Below the pieces are notes generated by a model. That model was not told the origin of the DNA. It saw nothing but the letters and a program-made list of their open reading frames with translations, and ran no database searches. From Sulfurimonas sp. (lineage in GTDB: Bacteria > Campylobacterota > Campylobacteria > Campylobacterales > Sulfurimonadaceae): a stretch of 21,179 bases of DNA. The position numbers and the translations under genes were made by a program. The stretch is from NCBI GenBank assembly GCA_022712845.1, contig JAFLJV010000212.1, positions 1 to 21,179 of the forward strand, given 5' to 3'. This document shows, piece after piece, positions 8,484 to 16,316 of the stretch. Numbering within the stretch: position 1 is the first letter of the stretch; each line of letters opens with the position of its first letter.

Positions 8484-9293
8484 TTATGCTTCCTCTGTAG
8501 TTGTAGTTTCTTTTGCTACTGGAGCTTCTGTTTTTTTAACTTCTGGAGCTGTTTCAGATTCAGCAGAAACCTCTTCAGTTACTTCTTCAACTTGCTCTTC
8601 TTCAGCAGGTGCATCTCTAAGAGCTTTACCTTCATTAATTGCTTCAGTCATTTCACGACAGAAAAGTTGAATCGAACGAATTGCATCATCATTACCAGGG
8701 ATTGGATAAGTGATTAAATCTGGATCACAATTAGTATCTAATGGAGCTATAACTGGGATATTTAAACAACGAGCTTCTAAAACTGCAATATGCTCTTTTA
8801 CTGCATCAACTATAAAAAGCATATCTGGAAGTTTTTTCATGTTTCTAATTCCACCAAAATATGCAGAAAGTTTTTCTTTTTTTCTTGCAAGCATTAAAGC
8901 TTCTTTTTTAGTTAAAAGATCAATTTGACCATTCTCTTGCATCTCTGTAATTACATCAAGTTTGCGGATAGATTTTTGAATAGTTGGAAAGTTAGTAAGC
9001 ATACCACCTAACCATCTGTTATCTACATATGGCATATTACAAGCGATTGCTGCATCTCTTACAGAGTTACGAGCTTGCTTTTTAGTACCAACAAAAAGAA
9101 TAGTTTGACCTTCAGCTGCAGCATCTACAACGATTTGGTAAGTGTTACGGAAATAACGAAGAGTTTTTTGTAAATCTATAATATAGATGTTTTTACGAAC
9201 ACCAAAGATATACTTTTTCATTTTTGGATTCCAACGACGAGTTTGGTGTCCAAAGTGTACACCACATTCTAATAGGTCTTTCATAGTTACCAT
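8484..9293 (-). CDS. rpsB: 30S ribosomal protein S2
   Basis: S2 binds the small subunit near S1 and the 16S body. Characteristic stretches are [20 protein letters not shown] at the start, [12 protein letters not shown], and [14 protein letters not shown] about residues 90-103. [20 protein letters not shown] and GNDDAIRSI occur near residue 200. After about residue 225 there is an acidic, Thr/Glu/Ala-rich tail ([12 protein letters not shown]...) that goes beyond the common S2 core and is probably disordered. The ATG at 9293 follows AAAGGA at 6 bases. A second ATG three codons in is less well placed. A leader of about 150 bases separates it from the best upstream promoter. Confidence 0.97.
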   Translation of the reverse strand: MVTMKDLLECGVHFGHQTRRWNPKMKKYIFGVRKNIYIIDLQKTLRYFRNTYQIVVDAAAEGQTILFVGTKKQARNSVRDAAIACNMPYVDNRWLGGMLTNFPTIQKSIRKLDVITEMQENGQIDLLTKKEALMLARKKEKLSAYFGGIRNMKKLPDMLFIVDAVKEHIAVLEARCLNIPVIAPLDTNCDPDLITYPIPGNDDAIRSIQLFCREMTEAINEGKALRDAPAEEEQVEEVTEEVSAESETAPEVKKTEAPVAKETTTTEEA

Positions 9294-9446
9294 TTAAGGT
9301 CCTTTAAGGGCTATTTTTTCAAGCCATAAATTATCAGTTTTGCTTTGGTAATATCGAACAATTATTTCTTAAAAAAGAAGTTGCACTGACATTTTGATAT
9401 ATACCTGTTAATATTTTCTTGTTTAAATTAAAAGAAAAATCCGCGA

Positions 9447-9475
9447 ATTATACTCAAAATATATTTAAAAGTAGC
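9447..9475 (-). promoter_or_regulatory. candidate rpsB-tsf promoter
   Basis: There is a perfect TATAAT at 9447-9452 on the minus strand, preceded by T/A-rich tracts with no good -35. The transcript would carry a leader of about 145 bases before rpsB (9294-9440). That is long enough for S2 autoregulation as known in other bacteria, but I cannot point to a specific fold. Confidence 0.5.
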
Positions 9476-9486
9476 TTTTTTATTAT

Positions 9487-9954
9487 TTATGTTTGTAGTA
9501 TTTTTAACTCTTCTTTTACTTTTGCTACATGATCTTTAACTCTAACTTTTGAAAACATAGCTTTTATAACACCCTGTGGATTTATTATTAAAGTTGTACG
9601 AACAATACCCATATACTCTTTTCCATAATTTTTCTTTAACTGCCAAACCCCATATTCTTGCATCATATCAGTAGATTCATCACTTAAAAGTGTAATACAT
9701 AAGTTTTTTTTCTCTATAAAATTACGATGTTTTTTCGTGCTATCTGCACTTACTCCAAGTACAATGGCATCTAAAAGACAAAAATCTGGAACAGCCATAG
9801 TAAATTCACAAGCTTGTGTTGTACAGCCTGGAGTATTGTCCCTTGGATAAAAATATAAAACTATCCATTTCCCTTTTAAATCTCTTAAACATATTTCTAC
9901 ATCATCTTGGTTTGGCAAACAAAACTCTGGAGCTTTTGCATCAATTTCTATCAA
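9487..9954 (-). CDS. bcp: thioredoxin-dependent peroxiredoxin, PrxQ/Bcp family
   Basis: This 155-residue thiol peroxidase reduces hydrogen peroxide and organic hydroperoxides using thioredoxin. The active-site stretch YPRDNTPGCTTQACEF carries the peroxidatic Cys (C44) and the resolving Cys five residues on (C49), typical of atypical 2-Cys PrxQ enzymes. GVSADSTKKHRNF and LLSDESTDMMQEYGV are further family hallmarks. The start is TTG, 6 bases after AGGA. The gene lies 14 bases after the cytochrome b gene and is probably the last in that transcript. Confidence 0.94.
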   Translation of the reverse strand: MIEIDAKAPEFCLPNQDDVEICLRDLKGKWIVLYFYPRDNTPGCTTQACEFTMAVPDFCLLDAIVLGVSADSTKKHRNFIEKKNLCITLLSDESTDMMQEYGVWQLKKNYGKEYMGIVRTTLIINPQGVIKAMFSKVRVKDHVAKVKEELKILQT

Positions 9955-9968
9955 ATATATTCCTTATT

Positions 9969-10547
9969 TTAATCTACTTTTTTACCATTTATCATGGTTG
10001 AGACAAGACCTTTTTCATCTGTTGCATCTGCAATAAATACACCTAAAATATGCAGTGGAACGAAAAAAGCAAGTGTATAAAAAGCGATAAATTCATGTAT
10101 GTCTTTAATATTATGTGCAAAATCTTTACTCATGTTCAACTCTTCGTAAAAATGTACTACTAAACCACTTACAGTCATAAACAGCAGTATTGCATAAATA
10201 ACATAATAAGATATTTTAACAACCTTATGATGCATATCTAAAGAACTAAAATCTACTTTTTCACTACTGTCTGTAAAAAATAGAACTATTCTATATAGCA
10301 CTAAAAATGCCAAGGCATATCCAAATATGATATGCCATTCCCACATACCTGCACGAATAGCTTTGGCTAGTATTTTTGCTTCTTCAGCAGTTATTTCTAT
10401 TTGCATTTGGGAGAGTTGTGTCATAAGAATTTCAGAATTTGTTCTCCAAGAAAGGAAAGTTTTTCTCAAGAAGAAAGTACCAAGTAGGCCCAAAACCACT
10501 ATAGCGTTTAACCAGTGCCAAATTCTAAACTGCAATGAGTACTTCAT
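9969..10547 (-). CDS. b-type cytochrome, cytochrome b561/Ni-hydrogenase cytochrome-like membrane protein
   Basis: This integral membrane protein has about 192 residues and four hydrophobic segments. Histidines sit where such cytochromes bind two b hemes: H11 (RIWHWLNA), H72 (WEWHIIFGY), H132 (GLVVHFYEE), H151 (IHEFIAF) and H166 (VPLHILGVF). It probably carries electrons between the quinone pool and a redox partner, but no catalytic partner subunit is adjacent. An upstream ATG (10589) gives a longer frame that runs into the DUF420 gene. The ATG at 10547 has a near-perfect SD (AGAGAGG, 6 bases) and begins MKYSLQFRIWHW, so it is preferred. It follows the DUF420 gene by 11 bases. Confidence 0.82.
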   Translation of the reverse strand: MKYSLQFRIWHWLNAIVVLGLLGTFFLRKTFLSWRTNSEILMTQLSQMQIEITAEEAKILAKAIRAGMWEWHIIFGYALAFLVLYRIVLFFTDSSEKVDFSSLDMHHKVVKISYYVIYAILLFMTVSGLVVHFYEELNMSKDFAHNIKDIHEFIAFYTLAFFVPLHILGVFIADATDEKGLVSTMINGKKVD

Positions 10548-10558
10548 AATAAACCTCT

Positions 10559-11023
10559 CTAATATACAAACATTAAAAAATAAACCCATATTCCAGAAAG
10601 TGATGTTAATACCACTCCTATAAATGTTATTAAGCCTATTTTTCTGTGTCTTCCTAATTGTACCTGTTTCTTTGAGTTAAAGATAGCAGTTGCCCAAATG
10701 ATTAATGTTATGATTGATATGATAATATGAACGATTAAAACTATAAAAGCATAATCATGTGATATAGAGCTTTCCTTCATAAAACTCTCAAAACCACCAC
10801 CTAATCTAACTCCAAATTCAAAATATGAAAGTACTATAACAGAAAAAATAAATATAAATATCTGAAAATAAGAGTGGGTTTTATAATATTTGTTATGTGC
10901 AAAAGAGATAGCAATAGCAACTAAAAGAGGTAAAAAAGCGACTATCAATGTCACAAAATCCATAAAAAATGGAGCACGAGTACCAAAAAAACCAGGAGTA
11001 AACATATAATTTAAGTTATCCAT
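10559..11023 (-). CDS. DUF420-family membrane protein
   Basis: This 154-residue protein has four hydrophobic segments and resembles the DUF420 (YozB-like) family. It starts with an FFGTRAPFFMDFVT segment. Histidines lie near membrane borders (FAHNKYYKTHSYFQ, SSISHDYAF, LGRHRKIG), which could bind heme or metal. The family is often found near cytochrome oxidase or heme-protein genes, and here a b-type cytochrome follows at once. Its function is unproven. The ATG at 11023 follows AAAAGGA at 7 bases. A gap of 35 bases separates it from the DedA gene. Confidence 0.65.
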   Translation of the reverse strand: MDNLNYMFTPGFFGTRAPFFMDFVTLIVAFLPLLVAIAISFAHNKYYKTHSYFQIFIFIFSVIVLSYFEFGVRLGGGFESFMKESSISHDYAFIVLIVHIIISIITLIIWATAIFNSKKQVQLGRHRKIGLITFIGVVLTSLSGIWVYFLMFVY

Positions 11024-11058
11024 AATTTTATCCTTTTATATAAGTAAAAGACCATAAA

Positions 11059-11661
11059 TTATACTCTTTTTCTTTTTTGAACCCAATAATACCAATAACC
11101 CAATAAAATTAAAGATACTAAAACTCCTATAATTATCTGCTTTAAGTATATACCAATAAGCTCTTGATTTTCCCCTATAAAATATCCTAAAGCAACAAGT
11201 ATAAATGCCCAAATACTAGCACCTAATGCTGTATAAAAAGAAAATACAGCTATATTCATACGTGATAAACCAGCAGGTATAGATATTAACTGACGAATAC
11301 CTGGAATAAGTCTACCAATAAAAGTTGAAATATGTCCATGTTTTGCAAAATAATTTTCCATTTTATCTAAAGTACTCTCTTTAATAAAAAAATATTTTCC
11401 ATATTTTTTTAAAAATTTTCTACCAACTAAAAGTGCTAAATAATAGTTTATAAATGCCCCCACTATAGAGCCACCTACCCCTGCTATCATAATCATACTA
11501 ATACTCATCTCTCCTTTAGACGCTAAATAACCCGCAGGAATAAGAATTATTTCACTAGGAAAAGGGATAAATGAACTCTCGACAGTCATAAGTAAAAATA
11601 TCCCCAAATATCCCCAATCAAATATAAGGTCTACTAAATCTTGAGCTAACTCTTTAATCAT
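11059..11661 (-). CDS. DedA family inner-membrane protein
   Basis: This 200-residue polytopic protein has the DedA (SNARE-associated, PF09335-type) signatures. These are an acidic E-x-FIPFPSEIILIPAGYLA segment at about residues 28-48, GGSIVGAFINYYLALLVGRK at about 63-82, and FIGRLIPGIRQLISIPAGLSRM about 113-134. Family members act as undecaprenyl-phosphate or phospholipid flippases/scramblases and support envelope homeostasis and pH tolerance. The ATG is 15 bases after the stop of the ATPase-TOPRIM gene, with AGGA 9 bases upstream, so it may be read from the retron-like promoter. Without that cassette it would lie directly behind murG. Confidence 0.9.
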   Translation of the reverse strand: MIKELAQDLVDLIFDWGYLGIFLLMTVESSFIPFPSEIILIPAGYLASKGEMSISMIMIAGVGGSIVGAFINYYLALLVGRKFLKKYGKYFFIKESTLDKMENYFAKHGHISTFIGRLIPGIRQLISIPAGLSRMNIAVFSFYTALGASIWAFILVALGYFIGENQELIGIYLKQIIIGVLVSLILLGYWYYWVQKRKRV

Positions 11662-11676
11662 CTATACATATCCTTA

Positions 11677-13032
11677 CTATCCATTCAAAAATTCTAAAAT
11701 TAAAGTTTTAAAGTCTTTTACTTCACTTGCCATATTGTTTTCAATTAAATTGAAAATTGCCAAGTCATCTAAATATTTTTTATTTATTAATTCTTTATAT
11801 ACTGCATTTGCTTTTTTTCTTGTTTTTTTTGCACTATCTATATTTTTTTTATCAAATTTTTCAGTTATTAAATGGTTTAACTTATCAGATAAATATAATT
11901 TTAAAAGATATTTTTCTATACTTTTAATTGGTAATAGAAGAACATCATCCCTATCTTTATATTTTAATTGGTCTCCATCAAGTATGGTCAAGACTTCTGT
12001 TCCATCTCCAAAAAATAATTCATTCTTATTTTTATCCATTAATTTTACTGTATCATCAGCACCTGAAACACATATTACATTATACTTTGAAGGTATTTTT
12101 TCACCATTTAAAAGATAAGCGATATATTTATTTAACATTTTATCTTCAGTTAAAATACATTTATCATATCCCTCAAATTGAAAAAGTAAACTTTTAATAT
12201 AGTTATACGATTTCACTTCTATATCGATGACATCACCATTTTTCTCCATATATAATAATTCATTTTTCTTCATATTTTTCATAATAGCTAAAGAGTGAGT
12301 TGTAAATATAATATTTGAATTATATGCAGTAACAAGCTCTCGTAACCTATCTATAAGCTTAACTTGTGCAGAACTATCTAAGGAAATATCTATCTCATCA
12401 ATAACAATCAATTTACATTTATTTTGCAAAAGCTTATATATACTTATTACAAAATATTCACCAGAACTAAAGTAGTCTTCTCTTATGTAATAATCATCAT
12501 CAAGAAGTATGAAATAATACTTTTTGTTTTTAAGTTCAACCTCTTTCAAATTCTCAAAACGATTATCTTTATAAACACTTGCTAGCAAGTCTCTTAATTC
12601 TTCAGGTACTTGATATGATTTCGTAGCAATAGTACTTCTTAAATCATCATCTACTTCACCTAATTTTTGAAAAAATTTAAATCTCTCTCCATGAGGTATA
12701 GGTAGTTCTACTGATATGTTTTCTTGTATATCTTGAGAAAGAGTATCTTTAGTATCTAGCACTAACTTACCAGCAACTTCAACTGGGGTATATTCATAAA
12801 CTTCATCATCAATTTCATATTTAATTTTACTACTATCTTTAAATATATATGGACTTGAAGTTTTTTCAAAAGTATCTGCGGATTTATAGTTCCCTATTGC
12901 TTTAATAAGTGTAGTTTTACCTATACCATTTTTACCAACAATACAAGTAATGCTGTTTTGTGTTAAATCAATTTCATACTCTAATGATTCAATGTGCTGA
13001 ACATCAGTAATTGTAACTTTAAAGTTATTCAC
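11677..13032 (-). CDS. OLD-like AAA/ABC-type ATPase with C-terminal TOPRIM domain (putative retron effector)
   Basis: This 451-residue protein has an SMC/ABC-like ATPase: Walker A GKNGIGKT (33-40), a signature-like SSGE (189-192), Walker B LIVIDEID (208-215) and a switch-His motif TTHS (244-247). A TOPRIM domain follows, with the acidic residue in CILTEDKML (E296) and the LDGD pair (D352, D354). This is the layout of OLD family nucleases. It overlaps the retron-type RT gene upstream by 8 bases, so the two are co-translated. From memory, ATPase-TOPRIM partners define one group of type I retrons in which the effector stops phage spread once the RT-msDNA complex is disturbed. That role is inferred. 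The C-terminal 60 residues are Lys-rich and unassigned. ATPase and TOPRIM calls are firm; the retron effector role is likely. Confidence 0.82.
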   Translation of the reverse strand: MNNFKVTITDVQHIESLEYEIDLTQNSITCIVGKNGIGKTTLIKAIGNYKSADTFEKTSSPYIFKDSSKIKYEIDDEVYEYTPVEVAGKLVLDTKDTLSQDIQENISVELPIPHGERFKFFQKLGEVDDDLRSTIATKSYQVPEELRDLLASVYKDNRFENLKEVELKNKKYYFILLDDDYYIREDYFSSGEYFVISIYKLLQNKCKLIVIDEIDISLDSSAQVKLIDRLRELVTAYNSNIIFTTHSLAIMKNMKKNELLYMEKNGDVIDIEVKSYNYIKSLLFQFEGYDKCILTEDKMLNKYIAYLLNGEKIPSKYNVICVSGADDTVKLMDKNKNELFFGDGTEVLTILDGDQLKYKDRDDVLLLPIKSIEKYLLKLYLSDKLNHLITEKFDKKNIDSAKKTRKKANAVYKELINKKYLDDLAIFNLIENNMASEVKDFKTLILEFLNG

Positions 13033-13984
13033 TTTTATCTCTATGTAAGAATATATCTACAATATAGTTACCATATCGTTTTCTTAGTTTTAAAATATAA
13101 TTTTTATCAACAGCATTTATATGATTTAAAAGACCAGATATTTTTGACATTTTAGAATCAAATCTACGATTGAAAAAGTCATTAAACTTGACTTTGTTTG
13201 TAAGATAATAATGAAAAATTACTTCTATATCTTTTTTATACTTTTTATCAATTGTAATATTTCCATTTGGAGTAATTACAAGACCAAGTATTTTTATTCT
13301 TTCCCAAGCTTTATAAAATTTAGTCTTTTTATCATTTATTGAAAAAAGATTATTATAATATTTATTAAGTAGATTCTCCACTTTATTGATTACATCATCT
13401 AAAACATCTTTTTTATTAGTTGAAAAAATTAAGTCATCTGAATATCTAGTATATGAAATATTATTATCAATACAATATTCTTCTAGTTTATTATCAAATT
13501 CATACAAGACAGCATTACTTAACTTTGATGATGTAGTAAATCCAACAGGAAGTTTATTTTCATATATTACCAAATTTAGAAGCTGTTCTAAATATGTTTT
13601 TATTTCATCTTGAGCAACAGGGTATTCATCTATATTTGATAATAAACATTGTTTAATTAAATTTTTATCTATACTTCCAAAAAAAGATTTTATATCAGTT
13701 TTTAAAAAATACTTGTTGTTTTTATGTGGAAGAAGAGCTTCATATACACTAGTTCCTTTTCTATACGAAAATACAACATTTTCATTGACTTTCATATAGG
13801 ATATGAGTGTATGATTTAAAAATATTTGATAATCTTTTAGTTCAGGTTTTGTTTTAAAAAAACTTATGCCATCGAATTCTATTTTTTTTATATTATTGGA
13901 TACATTAATATTTAAAAAATCATTAAAATTATATCTATTATGAAATGTCGAAATAAAAATTTGTTTGAGAGTTGATTTTTGCAA
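13025..13984 (-). CDS. retron-type reverse transcriptase
   Basis: This compact RT has no maturase or endonuclease domain, as in retrons. In the 329-codon open frame the motifs are: RKGTSVYEALLPH before motif 3 (AxxxH, similar to the retron NAxxH motif), LKTDIKSFFGSID with catalytic D107, LPVGFTTSSKLSN (155-167), YTRYSDDLIF with the YxDD box (191-194), INDKKTKF, and KILGLVIT where many retrons have VTGLVV. A GTG at 14014 opens the frame but has no spaced SD and lies inside a hairpin. The TTG at 13982-13984 follows AGG at 7 bases and is preferred, giving about 319 residues. It would copy an adjacent structured RNA into msDNA. The downstream OLD-like gene overlaps it. RT identity is certain; the retron class is strongly suggested by size, motifs and partner. 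Confidence 0.85.
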   Translation of the reverse strand: MQKSTLKQIFISTFHNRYNFNDFLNINVSNNIKKIEFDGISFFKTKPELKDYQIFLNHTLISYMKVNENVVFSYRKGTSVYEALLPHKNNKYFLKTDIKSFFGSIDKNLIKQCLLSNIDEYPVAQDEIKTYLEQLLNLVIYENKLPVGFTTSSKLSNAVLYEFDNKLEEYCIDNNISYTRYSDDLIFSTNKKDVLDDVINKVENLLNKYYNNLFSINDKKTKFYKAWERIKILGLVITPNGNITIDKKYKKDIEVIFHYYLTNKVKFNDFFNRRFDSKMSKISGLLNHINAVDKNYILKLRKRYGNYIVDIFLHRDKSE

Positions 13985-14096
13985 GTACTTACCTGAAGTC
14001 AGATTTACAAACACCCTAAAGTCAAGGGTTTTGCATGTAATATAAACCTCTAGAAACTAAACAATTATGACTGAAGGTACTTCTAGTCGCTTAGTT
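13985..14096 (-). ncRNA. candidate retron msr-msd RNA (structured leader of RT gene)
   Basis: The predicted transcript starts near 14096. It begins with AACTAAGC (14089-14096), which can pair with GTTTAGTT (14055-14062). Inside is a hairpin ACTAGAAG-TAC-CTTCAGT (14070-14087). A second hairpin, ACCCT/AGGGT with a 7-base loop, lies at 14013-14029. An alternative long-range pairing joins the 14069-14082 segment (AAGT.ACCT..AGTC) to 13983-14000 (GACT..AGGT..ACTT). The TAAGCGACTAG stretch resembles the TTAGCGAGAGG around the branching G of retron Ec86, so G14090 is a candidate priming base. I could not find a convincing a1/a2 repeat closing the whole RNA, so ends and function are tentative. Confidence 0.4.
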
Positions 14097-14102
14097 AACA
14101 AA

Positions 14103-14130
14103 ATTATATCATATATTAAGTTAATGTTAA
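14103..14130 (-). promoter_or_regulatory. promoter of retron-like cassette
   Basis: On the minus strand TTAACA (14125-14130, five of six matches to TTGACA) is followed after 16 bases by a perfect TATAAT (14103-14108), itself preceded by TGA. The -35 and most of the spacer overlap the last codons and stop of murG. Transcription would begin near 14096, at the start of the structured leader. Confidence 0.7.
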
Positions 14131-15144
14131 TATATCTAAATTAACATCTTTTATCATTTTAGCTGCTACATCTCTATTTGAGTACTTCAATAAACCTTCA
14201 CTTTTTTCTTTTAAATTTTCTTTTAAAATAGATAATAGTTTACTTTTTAACCCTTCACCTTCTCTCTCACACCATCCTAGGTTATTATCAACTATAAATT
14301 TGGCATTGTAAAACTGATGATCTCCTGCTGCATAAGGGTATGGAACATAAAGAGCTGGTAGCCCATTTGCACATAACTCCCAAAGAGTACTTGCTCCTGC
14401 TCTTGAAACTGCTAAATCAGCTTTTGATATAAGGGATTGTAACTCTTTAGTAAAAGCATAAAGTTCTACCTCTACACCAAGTTTTTCATACTCACTTTTT
14501 ACTCTATCATAATCTTTTTCACCAGCTTGATGAATTATTTTGATATCTCTTTTTTTAAGTTTGTTTGCAACACTTAGAGCTAAATCATTGATAGCTTTTG
14601 CACCATGAGAGCCACCTAAAAATATGATAGTTTTAAGCTCACTTCTAACTCTAGCATTCTCAAAACATATATCTTTTACAGGATAACCTTTTATAGGTGA
14701 GTTTTTATCATAAGCGGAAATAAATCTTTTTGCAAAAGGTTTTAAAAGTGAGTTTAATCTTCCAACTACAGCATTTTGTTCATGTATAAAAAGAGGTGTA
14801 AATCTACTAATTGATGCAAAAGAAGCAGGAGCTGCAGAAAAACCACCAACACTATAAACTGCTCTAATCTTATGTTTTTTCAACAAAGCTCTTGATATAA
14901 AAAATGCTTTAAAAACTTTAAAAAGTGCTTTTAATTTACCAAACCCTTTTTGATTTACAACACCTGTAGTTTCTAAAAAATATACATGTGAAAAAGAACT
15001 ATGAGATGCAAAATATTTTTTATCTTGTCCAGTTGTAGAGCCTATGAAAATCACTTCATGTCCATCAGCAGTTGCAGCTTCAACTAAAGCTTGTGCAATC
15101 ATTAAGTGACCGCCTGTTCCACCACCTGTTATGCATAACTTCAT
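14116..15144 (-). CDS. murG: UDP-N-acetylglucosamine:lipid I N-acetylglucosaminyltransferase
   Basis: MurG converts lipid I to lipid II on the cytoplasmic face of the inner membrane. At 342 residues it has the GT-B glycosyltransferase motifs. These are GGGTGGH (7-13), FIHEQNAVVGRLN about 119-131, FLGGSHGAKAIND about 173-185, and SRAGASTLWELCANGLPALYVP at about 245-266 followed by GDHQFYNAKF. Its ATG lies one base after the ftsW stop, so it is coupled to ftsW, the usual pairing in division/cell-wall clusters. The 3' end is intact and also carries the promoter of the retron-like cassette, so insertion of that cassette did not damage it. Confidence 0.96.
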   Translation of the reverse strand: MKLCITGGGTGGHLMIAQALVEAATADGHEVIFIGSTTGQDKKYFASHSSFSHVYFLETTGVVNQKGFGKLKALFKVFKAFFISRALLKKHKIRAVYSVGGFSAAPASFASISRFTPLFIHEQNAVVGRLNSLLKPFAKRFISAYDKNSPIKGYPVKDICFENARVRSELKTIIFLGGSHGAKAINDLALSVANKLKKRDIKIIHQAGEKDYDRVKSEYEKLGVEVELYAFTKELQSLISKADLAVSRAGASTLWELCANGLPALYVPYPYAAGDHQFYNAKFIVDNNLGWCEREGEGLKSKLLSILKENLKEKSEGLLKYSNRDVAAKMIKDVNLDILTLT

Positions 15145-15145
15145 A

Positions 15146-16312
15146 TTAATCCATCTTCACTTTTTTAGATGCCATCAAAACCATACCAATTCCGATAGAA
15201 GCTGCTATCATAGATGAACCACCATAACTTAAAAATGGAACTGAAATACCTTTAATAGGAGTTATTCCACTTATCCCATAAGCATTAAGTAAAAAAGTAA
15301 ATGCTAAAAGAAGACCAACACCTAAGCTAAAAAAGTATATGGTTGAATCTTCTGCACGATTTGCAATTTTAAAAATTCTTTGAAGCATCCATAAAAAAAT
15401 AAAAACAACAAAAGTAATGCCAATAAAACCAAACTCTTCTGCTAGTCCTGATAAAACAAAATCTGTATGCACTTCACTTAAAAAACCAAGCTTAAAAGTT
15501 CCATTTGCTACACCAGTACCAAAAAACCCACCATTATGAATAGCATTTAAAGAATGCCCTATTTGATAAGGCTCCACCTCAACAGGAACTCTTAGTAGCT
15601 TTGCAACAGGTTCTGGCAAAAGCTCTAAAATATTATTTTGTGCTAATGCCCACCAAGATTTTATACGAAGAATTCTATGTTCAGCTGTAAATATAAAAAA
15701 CAAAAAAAACATCACTGCAACAGCTAAAAAAGTCAATAAAAATCTAAAACTACTTCCAGCAAAACCAAGCATAAGAACAAAGATTAGACCAAGAATTATA
15801 ACTTGTCCTAAATCATTTTGAACAATAGCAATAATAAACATAACACAAATAAAGAATATCCCATATGGTGCAAATCGAATATACTCTTTTAATACCCCAA
15901 TACCCTCATCATTACTAAATTTTCTAGGAAAGCTCCATGCTAAAAAGAAAACAAAACCTATTTTAAAAAACTCAACAGGGGCTAATGAGAATCCAAAAAG
16001 TTTTATCCATCTTTTTGCTCCACCTACAGCTGAGACTAAAGATTCAGGTAAAAAGGGCATAGCAATCATTAAAATTATAGAACCAAAAAATAGTGTAAAA
16101 CCGATAGGAGCTAGTAATTTATTTGGATTAGCTTGTGATAAAAGCCAAATAATTATAATACTTAAAAATCCAAAAAGCATCTGCCTAATAGCAAAGTGAA
16201 ACTCACTTACACCAAAAAGTAGAGTTGTATAGGCTGATAATGTGTATGTTAAAATAACACCTATCCCTATAAGTATGGAAACTAGAGTAAAAAGTTTTCT
16301 ATCTGCACTCAA
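15146..16312 (-). CDS. ftsW: peptidoglycan glycosyltransferase FtsW (SEDS family)
   Basis: This polytopic SEDS protein has 388 residues and about ten membrane segments. Typical stretches are PVEFFKIGFVFFLAW, QNDLGQVIILGLIFVLMLGF, the extracytoplasmic loop GFFGTGVANGTFKLGFLSEVHTDFVLSGLAEEFGFIG, and GISVPFLSYGGSSM near the C-terminus. FtsW polymerises lipid II at the septum together with its class B PBP. The coupling with murG supports FtsW over RodA. The start is TTG at 16310-16312 with only a weak SD, 4 bases after the upstream small gene, so reinitiation is likely. Confidence 0.93.
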   Translation of the reverse strand: MSADRKLFTLVSILIGIGVILTYTLSAYTTLLFGVSEFHFAIRQMLFGFLSIIIIWLLSQANPNKLLAPIGFTLFFGSIILMIAMPFLPESLVSAVGGAKRWIKLFGFSLAPVEFFKIGFVFFLAWSFPRKFSNDEGIGVLKEYIRFAPYGIFFICVMFIIAIVQNDLGQVIILGLIFVLMLGFAGSSFRFLLTFLAVAVMFFLFFIFTAEHRILRIKSWWALAQNNILELLPEPVAKLLRVPVEVEPYQIGHSLNAIHNGGFFGTGVANGTFKLGFLSEVHTDFVLSGLAEEFGFIGITFVVFIFLWMLQRIFKIANRAEDSTIYFFSLGVGLLLAFTFLLNAYGISGITPIKGISVPFLSYGGSSMIAASIGIGMVLMASKKVKMD

Positions 16313-16316
16313 AATA

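Noticed and set aside
10548..10589. Longer cytochrome b start (14 extra residues, MGLFFNVCILERFI)
   Set aside because: The extension runs into the end of the DUF420 gene, has no SD, and the internal ATG at 10547 has a near-perfect one.
13025..14014. Group II intron or DGR reverse transcriptase
   Set aside because: No maturase/X domain, endonuclease or intron structures flank it; no template/variable repeats are seen; the partner gene is an OLD-like effector.
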